In this document: piece by piece, positions 33,495 to 41,214 of the stretch
How the letters are laid out: each line of letters starts with the position of its first letter
Position numbering within the stretch: position 1 is the first letter of the stretch
From: Candidatus Omnitrophota bacterium
Lineage (GTDB): Bacteria; Omnitrophota; Gorgyraeia; JAHIPI01
NCBI GenBank assembly: GCA_018894435.1
Contig: JAHIPI010000024.1
Location: 1 to 47,359, forward strand
DNA: 47,359 nucleotides
Reading direction: 5' to 3'
Made by a program: the position numbers and the translations under genes
Notes under the pieces: generated by a model
Seen by the model: the letters and a program-made list of their open reading frames with translations, nothing else
The model's database searches: none
What the model was told of the DNA's origin: nothing

Positions 33495-34871
33495 TTACTT
33501 TCTCAATGTCGGTGCGGGGGGTGTTTTTTCTTCTTCTGTAGTCAGCGCGCCACCGTAAGCGCCGCTTATTCCTCCGCTTAACTGGCTTTGCGAATCTATC
33601 AAGAAATTTGATTTGGTTACGACTTTGTCGCCTTCTTTTAGACCGCTTAAGACGGGATAAAACTTCTGTTCCTGGTCGTCGACTTCAGCGCTTGCCTCAG
33701 GGCCGAGTTTTACTTTTTTGCCTATAAAAGCGCCTCCCCCGATATCCACGTAAACTATCTTCCGCGCGCCCGTATCCAAAACCGCGTCTTTAGGAATGGC
33801 TAAAGTCATGTGCGAACCATCAGTATTCACATACATGCTTTCTATAATTACATCGGCATACATCTCCGGCTGCAGCTTCCTATCTTTATTATCGGCTTCT
33901 ATCCTTATCTTCGCGGAGCGGGTCATCGGATTGATTACGGGACTTATTGACTTTATCACGCCGTCAAATCTTTCGCCCGGATAAGCCGTAGTAGTTATTA
34001 AAACGCCCTGCCCTACTTTTATCCATCCCAGTTCATATTCATAGATATCCGCGTATACCCACGCCTTTTCCTCCGGCAATACTAAATTCATCTGGGCTAT
34101 TCCCTCTTCCTCCAACGCTCTTATCTCGTCATCGCCCATTCCGAGAAGCCTCAATCTGAATTTCGATTTTTCAACAAGGTCGTCGGCCCTTTTTATGACG
34201 CCCTGGTCAGAACTATTTTTCACCTTCTCGCGCGTCTCAAGGGCGGTAAGGAATTCTTCTTGTGATACGGCTAACTCCGGATCAAATGCCACTTTGCCCA
34301 CAGTGCGTATAAGCTTGGAAAGGTGGCGTTTTATTATTTCCTCAGTCTTAACGCCGGCTAATTCTATCTGTTCGGGGCTAAGCTTAACTCTTGAAAGGAC
34401 TTCTCCGCCCACCGGCTGATCATCCGCCTCTTCATATACAGGGATAAAATCCATGCCCATAGAATCTTTCATGGGAACTTCCGATGTAATAGCGGGATTC
34501 ATCGGGTTGCGGTAATATAAGATTTTCCGCTGGACTGTTTTTTGTGTCTTTTTGGCCAGGGGCGTTGTCTTTGCCGTGTCTTGCGGTTCTATCTTCTTAA
34601 GTGGCTTTTTGCAGACCGGGCAATTCATTGGCTTATCCGTCTTCATAATAAAAGAGTGGCCGCCGCAAATACATTGCGTATCCGGTTTCCCCTCGTCGCA
34701 ATGCGGGCAATGGCCTTCTTCCCTTACTCCACAGCCATAATACGCTTCTGTCGTTTGCGGTGTTTCGGTCCTTAGCGGTACTTCTTTGGCAACCTGTTCC
34801 TGCCCAGTTTTTTTCGCGCAACCTGACGCAGCAAATAGAAGCACCATAATTAAAACGATGATTTTCCGCAT
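33495..34871 (-). CDS. cusB: CusB-type periplasmic adaptor (lipoprotein) with metal-binding N-terminus
   Basis: This 458-residue membrane-fusion protein links the RND pump to the outer-membrane channel. A lipoprotein signal ends in AASGC (Cys18). Residues about 46-93 are Cys/His-rich (CGVREEGHCPHCDEG, then CICGGHS, then CPVCKKP), resembling zinc-ribbon or metal-binding knuckles. Residues about 117-147 match the heavy-metal-binding domain common in CusB proteins (YYRNPMNP, then MKDSMGMDFIPVY). Barrel-sandwich and beta-barrel domains follow, with VWVYADIYEYELGWIKVGQ-like features. The start at 34871 has AGGGGAGGG upstream. Confidence 0.9.
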   Translation of the reverse strand: MRKIIVLIMVLLFAASGCAKKTGQEQVAKEVPLRTETPQTTEAYYGCGVREEGHCPHCDEGKPDTQCICGGHSFIMKTDKPMNCPVCKKPLKKIEPQDTAKTTPLAKKTQKTVQRKILYYRNPMNPAITSEVPMKDSMGMDFIPVYEEADDQPVGGEVLSRVKLSPEQIELAGVKTEEIIKRHLSKLIRTVGKVAFDPELAVSQEEFLTALETREKVKNSSDQGVIKRADDLVEKSKFRLRLLGMGDDEIRALEEEGIAQMNLVLPEEKAWVYADIYEYELGWIKVGQGVLITTTAYPGERFDGVIKSISPVINPMTRSAKIRIEADNKDRKLQPEMYADVIIESMYVNTDGSHMTLAIPKDAVLDTGARKIVYVDIGGGAFIGKKVKLGPEASAEVDDQEQKFYPVLSGLKEGDKVVTKSNFLIDSQSQLSGGISGAYGGALTTEEEKTPPAPTLRK

Positions 34872-34886
34872 AAAATACCCTCCCCT

Positions 34887-34974
34887 ATCCGCCTTCGCCG
34901 AATACTTCCGCCTACGCCACATTGCTTTCGCGCGTGGCTTCGTCGGACAAGTATTGTGTTTGGCTTCGGCGGAT
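34887..34974. repeat. Long imperfect palindrome (MITE/REP-like) between cusB and the channel gene
   Basis: Outer arms 34887-34906 (ATCCGCCTTCGCCGAATACT) and 34950-34974, and inner arms 34907-34920 and 34934-34947, can fold into an 88-bp imperfect cruciform. The TTCGGCGGA core resembles dispersed palindromic repeats seen in uncultured bacterial genomes. It may act as an intra-operon attenuator or an mRNA-stability element. Confidence 0.55.
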
Positions 34975-34980
34975 GTCGCC

Positions 34981-36264
34981 CTAAAAAATATCTGCAGGGC
35001 TCCACAAATCCGTACCTACTGCCTCTTCCAGGTCCGCCTTTGCTGTTTCCAGTTCAAAAATTGTCTTATAGTAATCCAGTTTTATATCCAAAAACATTCT
35101 CTGGCTGTCCAGAAGATTCAAAAAGTCCACCTGCCCCGCTTCATAGCCCGTAAGAGAGGCTTTAAGCGCCTGCTCTGCCTGCGGGATAAAGGACGTCTCA
35201 AATGTTTCTACCAGCTTTTTGTATGATTCCGCCTCGGCATAAGCGTATTTTACTTCAAAAAGCGCCATATTTTCCATCGTATTGTAATCCGCGCGTATCA
35301 TATCGAGTTCTGATTGTTTTTCTCTGACTCCCGGCACCTGTTTCTCCATGAACCATATGGGGATGCTGACGCCCAGCATGCCTTTCCATCTGCCGCTTGC
35401 GTCACTGGCTATCATTTGCTCAAATTTGCCGGAGAGATCGGGTAAAAATTCATTCCACGCAAGCATATAGGCAGTTTTGCCCCTTTCCACGGCATATTGA
35501 AACGCGCGAAGTTTCGGCCGGTATTCCTTGGCCGCCGCAAATAGTTCGCTAATGGATTCCGCTACATCTTTTCTTTCCAAAACGTCCTCAATGCGTAATC
35601 CCTCATCCGGATCTTTATTTAAAAGTATGTTCAATTTTGCTTTGGCAATCTGAAGTTTCTGATCCAACAAAATCAGTGAATTGTCTACCTTAGCTATTTC
35701 CACATCCGCTTTTAAAACATCCTGCTGGCTTCCCTTATTAACCGAATAGCGCGCCGCCGCGCTTCGCGCAAACTGTTCCAGGATGGCTTTGTTCTCATCG
35801 GTCACACCCTCGGCTTTTTCCAGATACCAGATTTCAAAATATGCCGATTTTACCCGCGCTATTATGCCGCGCTCTTTCTCGCGGTAATTTTCATACGAGA
35901 TCTTAGCGTCTTTGGATGCGATCTGCGAACGGAGTAAAAGCTTTGTAGGAAACGGCATTTTTTGGGAAATCGCCCAGCTCTTCATCCCTTTTCCGGCTAC
36001 TCCCGGAACACCTGCGCGCATTTTGTCATAGATAAATTCTGCGGTAGGATCATCGGGCATAAGTTCCTGGGATACTTTTGTTTTCGCTGCTTCGTAGTTT
36101 TTCTTAGCGGCTAAAATCTCGGGATTGGCTCTAAGCGCTTCATCTATGGCCGCTCTTAATGAGAGGGGTGGTTCTTCGGCATAGGAAATTAAGACATTGA
36201 CGCAAGCAAGCATTGAAAAAAGAAGAACACATAAGGATAATTGCACGCCGTGTTTTTTCTTCAT
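34981..36264 (-). CDS. TolC-like outer-membrane efflux channel (CusC role)
   Basis: This 427-residue outer-membrane factor has a signal peptide (residues 1-29, ending ISYAEE), followed by the helical and beta segments of the TolC/CusC fold (two repeated halves, with SLRAAIDEALRANPEILAAKKNYEAAK at the start of the first). Such proteins form trimeric channels that carry ions from the RND/adaptor complex to the outside. Its place directly before cusB, separated by the palindromic repeat, and the shared orientation support a CusC role. The YHS-domain gene ends 11 bases upstream. Confidence 0.88.
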   Translation of the reverse strand: MKKKHGVQLSLCVLLFSMLACVNVLISYAEEPPLSLRAAIDEALRANPEILAAKKNYEAAKTKVSQELMPDDPTAEFIYDKMRAGVPGVAGKGMKSWAISQKMPFPTKLLLRSQIASKDAKISYENYREKERGIIARVKSAYFEIWYLEKAEGVTDENKAILEQFARSAAARYSVNKGSQQDVLKADVEIAKVDNSLILLDQKLQIAKAKLNILLNKDPDEGLRIEDVLERKDVAESISELFAAAKEYRPKLRAFQYAVERGKTAYMLAWNEFLPDLSGKFEQMIASDASGRWKGMLGVSIPIWFMEKQVPGVREKQSELDMIRADYNTMENMALFEVKYAYAEAESYKKLVETFETSFIPQAEQALKASLTGYEAGQVDFLNLLDSQRMFLDIKLDYYKTIFELETAKADLEEAVGTDLWSPADIF

Positions 36265-36274
36265 CGCGATATGT

Positions 36275-36604
36275 TTATTCTTTCTCTTTGTTTATTATAT
36301 CTATATATTTCTGCGGGTCTTTTTTGAAGTCATCTATGCACATAGGGCAGCAGAAATTATATATTTTACCCTCATAGGCATAGGTGGCTTTTGTTTTTTC
36401 GTCTATCTTCTCGCCTGTAACCGGACATATTGTATTGCCGACATCGACCAGTTTTGTTTCCTGAGTCTTGCTATGGCCGGGATCCATATGGCCGGCATGA
36501 ACATTGCCGCTCTCTTCCGTGCCGCACATCGCAGCATAAGATGCATTTTTAAATCCGAATATTGCTACCCCAACCAACAATGCTATCAACAGCTTTTTCT
36601 TCAT
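36275..36604 (-). CDS. Secreted YHS-domain protein (metal binding)
   Basis: This 109-residue protein has a signal peptide (residues 1-24, ending NASYA). The mature protein has a His/Met-containing linker (GNVHAGHMDPGHSK), then a YHS domain with CPVTGEKID, then NFCCPMCIDDFKKDPQKYI. YHS domains bind Cu, Fe or other soft metals and often accompany copper-handling genes. It is the first gene downstream of the csoR gene and lies 11 bases before the channel gene, so it is probably a periplasmic metal scavenger or donor for the pump. The ribosome binding site GAGGAGG is strong. Confidence 0.85.
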   Translation of the reverse strand: MKKKLLIALLVGVAIFGFKNASYAAMCGTEESGNVHAGHMDPGHSKTQETKLVDVGNTICPVTGEKIDEKTKATYAYEGKIYNFCCPMCIDDFKKDPQKYIDIINKEKE

Positions 36605-36630
36605 CTCGTCCTCCTCTACTATTACATAAC

Positions 36631-36636
36631 ATTATA
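36631..36636 (-). promoter_or_regulatory. -10 element upstream of the YHS/efflux genes
   Basis: TATAAT on the minus strand lies 27 bases upstream of the YHS gene start. The -35 region is weak, which is common for activated or regulated promoters. A nearby G-run (GGAGGG, about 36639-36644) could be part of a CsoR-type operator. Confidence 0.45.
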
Positions 36637-36668
36637 CACCCTCCATATAGTTTTCCTATATTTCTATT

Positions 36669-36956
36669 TTAACCTCTTGTTTTTCTGAACCTTGATATTA
36701 ACTCCATAATCTCATTTATTTTTTTCTGCTTCTCTCCCGCGGATTTCCCCTTTAAGGCGTTTACAACGCAGCTATCCAAGTGCTTCTTGAATATACTATC
36801 TTCTATGCGGTATAATGCGCCGATAACCGAATGAATCTGGGTAACAATATCGATGCAGTACCTCTTTTCTTCGATCATCTTTTGAAGGCCACGGACTTGG
36901 CCTTCAATCTTTTTTAAAAATTCTAATTGCTCCTCATGGGTAGTAACCTGTTTCAC
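36669..36956 (-). CDS. csoR: CsoR/RcnR-family metal-sensing repressor
   Basis: This 95-residue all-helical repressor of the CsoR/RcnR/FrmR family shows the sequence GQVRGLQKMIEEKRYCIDIVTQI, then KKHLDSCV. The Cys in RYC, the His in KHL and the Cys in DSC (about residues 34, 59 and 63) are the canonical Cys-His-Cys ligands of Cu(I)-sensing CsoR proteins. Metal binding releases the repressor from G-tract operators. The start is GTG at 36956 with AGAGGTGG upstream. Its own promoter contains such a G-tract, and the efflux genes it probably controls lie directly downstream. Confidence 0.92.
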   Translation of the reverse strand: MKQVTTHEEQLEFLKKIEGQVRGLQKMIEEKRYCIDIVTQIHSVIGALYRIEDSIFKKHLDSCVVNALKGKSAGEKQKKINEIMELISRFRKTRG

Positions 36957-36975
36957 TTCGCCACCTCTTGACCCA

Positions 36976-37005
36976 AGTATACCATACCCCCCTACCCCAT
37001 GTCAA
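36976..37005 (-). promoter_or_regulatory. csoR promoter with embedded G-tract operator
   Basis: On the minus strand TTGACA (37000-37005) and TATACT (36976-36981) are 18 bases apart. The spacer reads TGGGGTAGGGGGGTATGG, containing the T-A-flanked G-runs typical of CsoR/RcnR operators. Repressor binding there would block RNA polymerase directly. Confidence 0.78.
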
Positions 37006-37013
37006 GCATAATT

Positions 37014-38171
37014 TCACTTACCATAAGGGGATATTTCCCTCAGGCCTTTTATCACAGACGGGAGCTCGTCTATTATATAATCTATTTCCTTCTCGGTGTT
37101 ATATCTGCTTAAACTGAAACGTATGGAACCCTGGATAAAAGTAAAAGGGATACCCATAGCCCGCAGGACATGCGATGGCGTTAATGAACCAGAAGTGCAC
37201 GCAGAACCGCTTGAAGCCGCAATTCCTTTTTCGTCAAGCTTGAGGAGTATCGCTTCTCCCTCAATAAACTCAAATGAGATATTGCAAGTATTGGGAAGCC
37301 TATACTCCCTATGGCCGTTTATTTTTGAATTGGATACTGTTTTAAGTATAGCGCCTTCTAACTTATCGCGGAGTTTTTTAACGCGCGCATTCTCTTCCCC
37401 GATATTCTTTTTGGCCAATTCGCAAGCAACACCCAGCCCGACAATAGACGCTACGTTCTCTGTCCCGCCGCGCCGGCCGTGTTCCTGATGGCCCCCTACC
37501 AAAAACGGAGTAAATTTTGTGCCTTTGCGCACACAAAGCGCGCCCACGCCTTTCGGCGCATGTATCTTATGCCCTGAGATGGATAAAAGATCGACCGGAA
37601 GCTTTGTCAATTGAAAAGGAATCTTTCCTGCCGCCTGAACCGCGTCTGTATGAAATACGGCTCCTCTTTGCCTCGCGATTTCGGCGATCTCTTCAATGGG
37701 AAAGATCACGCCCGTCTCATTATTGGCGTACATCACGGAAATAAGCGCCGTATCGTGGTCTATAGAGGCTTTGAGCTCGTTCAGGTCTATCATGCCTTCG
37801 GTGTTAACATTGAGATACGTCACTCGATAACCGGCCGTTTCAAGGTACTGGCACAGATTCAACACGGCCGCGTGTTCTACTTTTGTAGTGACGATATGCC
37901 GCTTCTCCGGATAAGACCGAAGCGTGCCTATTATCGCGGCATTATCGCTTTCGGTGCCGCAGCTTGTAAATATTATTTCGGAAAGGCTGCTCGCCCCCAA
38001 AAGGTCCGCTACGCTCTGCCGCGCGCTTTCTACATTGCGATGTACTGCCCCGCCGAAGGTGTGCATGCTTGAAGGATTTCCGTATCTTTCGGTAAGAAAC
38101 GGCTTCATCGCCTCGAAGACTTCGGGCGCAACCATGGTAGTCGCATTATTATCGACGTATACTACTTTCAT
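37014..38171 (-). CDS. nifS: NifS-like cysteine desulfurase
   Basis: This 385-residue PLP enzyme takes sulfur from cysteine as an enzyme persulfide for Fe-S cluster assembly. The PLP lysine is K202 in SISGHKIHAPKG; the mobile Cys is C325 in SSGSACTSGS. Both fit group I IscS/NifS desulfurases. It overlaps nifU by 4 bases (ATGA), so scaffold and sulfur donor are co-translated. No nitrogenase genes are present, so the pair probably serves general Fe-S assembly, as in other anaerobes with a NIF-type system. Confidence 0.95.
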   Translation of the reverse strand: MKVVYVDNNATTMVAPEVFEAMKPFLTERYGNPSSMHTFGGAVHRNVESARQSVADLLGASSLSEIIFTSCGTESDNAAIIGTLRSYPEKRHIVTTKVEHAAVLNLCQYLETAGYRVTYLNVNTEGMIDLNELKASIDHDTALISVMYANNETGVIFPIEEIAEIARQRGAVFHTDAVQAAGKIPFQLTKLPVDLLSISGHKIHAPKGVGALCVRKGTKFTPFLVGGHQEHGRRGGTENVASIVGLGVACELAKKNIGEENARVKKLRDKLEGAILKTVSNSKINGHREYRLPNTCNISFEFIEGEAILLKLDEKGIAASSGSACTSGSLTPSHVLRAMGIPFTFIQGSIRFSLSRYNTEKEIDYIIDELPSVIKGLREISPYGK

Positions 38172-39025
38172 TCCTTTACCTCTTCCACTACTATACTTTC
38201 ATCGACGAATTCTCTTAATTTCGATTCTACAAGGACTTTCAGCGTAACGCCCGTCGCGGGGCAGCCCAGGCATGTGCCCAATAATTTCACATAAACTTTG
38301 TTGCGGTCTATATCGACGACTTCTATGTTTCCGCCGTCGGCCTTAAGGCTGGGGCGGATCTCTCTGTCTATCGTTTCCTGTATGGCGGCAATTCGCTGGA
38401 GATTGGTAAGTTTAAACTTCGGCAGCTCTTTTTTATATACGGCCTTACTTCCTTCTTTCTTCCAGAATTCGTTAAGTAATTTTTCTATCTCCGGCTTGCA
38501 TTTGCCGCAGCCGCCGCCGGCTTTAGTATAATTGGTTACTTCTTCTACCGTATGGAGATTATTCTCCTTTATGGCGCGGATTATCTTCTTGTCGGTAACG
38601 CTGAAACATTTGCAGATGATTTTTTCTTCGCCCACCATTTCTTTTTTAGCCGGCGTACCTCTGTAATTGGATATCGCCGCCTCAAGCGCCTCCATACCCA
38701 TTACAGAGCAATGCATCTTCTCTTCGGGCAGGCCCCCAAGATAGTCAGCGATATCTTTATTTGTAACGCGGGAGGCCTGTTCTATGGTCATACCCTTGAT
38801 GATTTCTGTAAGCGCCGAGGATGAAGCAATGGCGCTGGCGCAGCCGAAAGTCTGGAATTTGGCGTCTTTTATAATACCGGTGGATTTCTCTATGCGTAGG
38901 GTAAGCCGCAGCGCGTCGCCGCATATTATGCTGCCTACTTCGCCTACGGCGTCAGGATTTTCAATCACGCCTGTGTTGTGCGGGTTTTTGAAAAACTCTT
39001 TTACTTTGTCAGAATAATCCCACAT
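38168..39025 (-). CDS. nifU: NifU three-domain Fe-S scaffold
   Basis: This 285-residue scaffold has three domains: an IscU-like N-terminal domain with C35, C62 and C106, a central BFD-like [2Fe-2S] domain with C138, C140, C173 and C176 (ICKC and CGKC), and a C-terminal Nfu domain with C252-x-x-C255. This is the complete NifU arrangement, rather than the single-domain IscU used by most aerobes. It is encoded 21 bases after the D-lactate-dehydrogenase-like gene and just ahead of nifS. Confidence 0.95.
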   Translation of the reverse strand: MWDYSDKVKEFFKNPHNTGVIENPDAVGEVGSIICGDALRLTLRIEKSTGIIKDAKFQTFGCASAIASSSALTEIIKGMTIEQASRVTNKDIADYLGGLPEEKMHCSVMGMEALEAAISNYRGTPAKKEMVGEEKIICKCFSVTDKKIIRAIKENNLHTVEEVTNYTKAGGGCGKCKPEIEKLLNEFWKKEGSKAVYKKELPKFKLTNLQRIAAIQETIDREIRPSLKADGGNIEVVDIDRNKVYVKLLGTCLGCPATGVTLKVLVESKLREFVDESIVVEEVKE

Positions 39026-39046
39026 AGTATCTCCTGCGAGAAGTAT

Positions 39047-40072
39047 TCAATTTGCCGGGTTTACGACATTTATCGGCGATCCTTTTAAGAAACTCTTAAT
39101 ATTCTCTACGGTAGTATCTAAAATCCTCTTTAGCGCTTCTTTGGAATAAAAAGCGATGTGAGGAGTGAAGACAACGTTTTCCCTTTGTAGTATAAAAGCG
39201 TTTCTTAAAGTCAATTGAAGCTTCTCGGGATTATATAGTTCCTTTTTCTTTCTCAATAGCTGCTTCTCTTCCAGGATGAGATCCTCGCCCTCCAGGACGT
39301 CAAGGCCGGCTCCGGATAATATGCCTTCATCAAGCGCTTTAGTGAGGGCAATGGTGTCCACCAACCCCCCGCGGGCTGTATTAATAAGGACGGCTCCTTT
39401 TTTTATCAACCCCATATTCCCCTCATTTATCATATGGTGCGTCTTTTTGCCGTAAGGTGCGTGGAGCGTTATTATATCCGATTCCCTGAGAAGAGTCTCA
39501 AAATCCACATATCGAAACCCGAGTATTTCCGATAAAAACTGGTTCTCTGTCGGGTCGAAAGCGAGAACCTTCATGCTGAAGCCTACAGCCATTTTTATAA
39601 CTCGCAGTCCGATGTGGCCTGTGCCGACGACCCCGATGGTCTTACCCTTAAGGTCAAAGCCCATAAGTTCCTTTATGGAAAAATCTCCCTCGCTGATTTT
39701 AAATTGGGATTTTTTGAGGTTCCGCGCAACCGATAAGATAAGAGCAAATGTGTGTTCTGCGACGGTATTCTCCCCGTATGTGGGAACATTGGAGACCACG
39801 ATACCCTTTGATTTCGCGTAGGCAGTATCTACGTGGTCAAAACCCGTTGAGCGCGTGGTTATAAACTTGAGATTAGGCATGGCGTCTATCATCTCTTTAT
39901 TTACCATTGAATGTATAAACGGGGAAAGGATAGAGGCGTCTTTGATTTTGTCCAACACTACATCTGCCGTCTCATCGAAGGTCTTGACAGAGCCCGTCTC
40001 GCGCAATGAGTTGCCAAGATACTCCCCCTCCCACGAATCTTCAATATCTACAAATGACATTACAGGTTTCAT
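39047..40072 (-). CDS. D-2-hydroxyacid dehydrogenase (D-lactate dehydrogenase-like)
   Basis: This 341-residue NAD-dependent enzyme has the Rossmann motif GKTIGVVGTGHIGLRV (residues about 143-158), the catalytic Arg in INTARGGLVD and the His in FTPHIAFYSKEAL. The catalytic Glu is within the GLDVLEGED region. The N-terminus (RSTGFDHVDTAYAKSKGIVVSNVPTYGENTVAEH) fits D-lactate dehydrogenases. It would reduce pyruvate or another 2-oxoacid. Its ATG overlaps the STAS gene stop by 4 bases, an unusual pairing for which I have no functional explanation. Confidence 0.88.
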   Translation of the reverse strand: MKPVMSFVDIEDSWEGEYLGNSLRETGSVKTFDETADVVLDKIKDASILSPFIHSMVNKEMIDAMPNLKFITTRSTGFDHVDTAYAKSKGIVVSNVPTYGENTVAEHTFALILSVARNLKKSQFKISEGDFSIKELMGFDLKGKTIGVVGTGHIGLRVIKMAVGFSMKVLAFDPTENQFLSEILGFRYVDFETLLRESDIITLHAPYGKKTHHMINEGNMGLIKKGAVLINTARGGLVDTIALTKALDEGILSGAGLDVLEGEDLILEEKQLLRKKKELYNPEKLQLTLRNAFILQRENVVFTPHIAFYSKEALKRILDTTVENIKSFLKGSPINVVNPAN

Positions 40073-40449
40073 GTATTAGTCTTTTTTATCTCTTCTTTTA
40101 TTATTTCGTCTATGTATTTGTCAGCCTCGCCCATATCGTCAAATATGTTGAAGATAGGCAGTATTTTCATCACGTCAAGCACTCTCTTGATCTGAGGCTG
40201 CAGGTTTATTATCGCGAAGGCCGCCTGCTTTCTCTTTAGCGCTTTTTCGGTAGAGATAATGACCCTTATGCCGGCCGAGCTTAGGTAGTCGACGCCTCCC
40301 ATGTCTAAAGCGAGGGCCCTTATATTATCATCATTTATTTCGGTTATCTCGTCTTCCAGCTCTTGGTACGTCTCCGAGTCAAGTGACCCCGCAAGTTCAA
40401 TGTTATACACATAGTTCTTCTTCTTAACCACCTTGATATCCAGCGCCAT
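40069..40449 (-). CDS. STAS-domain anti-anti-sigma factor-like protein
   Basis: This 126-residue single STAS domain has the phosphorylation-loop sequence MGGVDYLSSAGIRVIIS, where the Ser in LSSAG is the site phosphorylated by anti-sigma kinases in SpoIIAA/RsbV proteins. It would bind an anti-sigma factor when dephosphorylated. No kinase or phosphatase partner is seen nearby. It has its own strong promoter (40487-40515) and overlaps the dehydrogenase gene. Confidence 0.88.
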   Translation of the reverse strand: MALDIKVVKKKNYVYNIELAGSLDSETYQELEDEITEINDDNIRALALDMGGVDYLSSAGIRVIISTEKALKRKQAAFAIINLQPQIKRVLDVMKILPIFNIFDDMGEADKYIDEIIKEEIKKTNT

Positions 40450-40486
40450 ATTGTTCTCCTATCTTTATTTAACTGCCCTATTTTGC

Positions 40487-40515
40487 ATTATATAAGGCGG
40501 AGACGCTGTTTGCAA
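40487..40515 (-). promoter_or_regulatory. Sigma-70-type promoter for the STAS gene
   Basis: On the minus strand TTGCAA (40510-40515) and TATAAT (40487-40492) are 17 bases apart, 38 bases upstream of the STAS start codon. The match to consensus is good (five of six bases or better at the -10). Confidence 0.65.
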
Positions 40516-40536
40516 TGAAAAACTCCTATATTAGTC

Positions 40537-41187
40537 TTAGCTTTTCTTCACATAGATCTCTTTAGCAACGTCCTCTTCCAGGGCCAACTGAGTCTCTTCG
40601 GCGCGTATAACAACCGAGGGAAAGACCTGATGCACAAATACCCTGACGCCCGGAAGGATCCCCAGAGACATCAGCTTATGAAGCTGGGGGTGTTTACGGG
40701 TCAGGATATAAAGGACCTTGCCGGATTCGCCCGGCTTGAGTTTCGATAGGGGAACGGCTATGCTTTCAAGGAAATCTTTTGCCTTTTGACAGCAATCGCC
40801 GGCCGGTATGGCGAGGCCGTGCGGGCATTCCACGGGGTGACCCAGCAATGTACATATGCTTTCCTCTACCTCTTTCGACAGTATATGCTCAAATTCGCAC
40901 GCCGAATAATCCATCTCGCGTCTATCAAGCTCCAAAACGTCGGTGAGCAGGCGTTCGGCCAGGCGTTGGCGCCTGATTATATCTTTTGCTTTCTCTTCTC
41001 CTGGGCCCGTCAATTTAACCAGTGTGCCGCTTACCGTAACATACCCTTCCTTTACAAGGTCATCAAGAATGTCCTCTTTAAGCTTTTCATAAATACGGGC
41101 CCTTACAGCGGCATCACCGCCTACCTTCTTTTCCCGCTCTTCCCACACTATGCTTAAGGCTTCCTCTATCTTTTGTTCTCTTTCCAT
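40537..41187 (-). CDS. DtxR-family metal-dependent regulator with FeoA domain
   Basis: This 216-residue regulator has an N-terminal winged helix, a dimerisation and metal domain with DYSACEFEHILS and LLGHPVECPHG (residues that would bind Fe2+ or Mn2+) and a C-terminal FeoA/SH3-like domain (LSKLKPGESGKVLYI...LHKLMSLGILPGVRVFV). It follows feoB by 27 bases, so it may both sense iron and repress its own operon. The N-terminal helix-turn-helix is less standard than in IdeR or MntR. Confidence 0.85.
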   Translation of the reverse strand: MEREQKIEEALSIVWEEREKKVGGDAAVRARIYEKLKEDILDDLVKEGYVTVSGTLVKLTGPGEEKAKDIIRRQRLAERLLTDVLELDRREMDYSACEFEHILSKEVEESICTLLGHPVECPHGLAIPAGDCCQKAKDFLESIAVPLSKLKPGESGKVLYILTRKHPQLHKLMSLGILPGVRVFVHQVFPSVVIRAEETQLALEEDVAKEIYVKKS

Positions 41188-41214
41188 ATGGCCCCTGCCT
41201 TTCGCCTTTATATT

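Noticed and set aside
37014-39025. NifU-NifS as evidence of nitrogen fixation
   Set aside because: No nifHDK or other nitrogenase genes are present; NIF-type assembly is also used for general Fe-S proteins in anaerobes.
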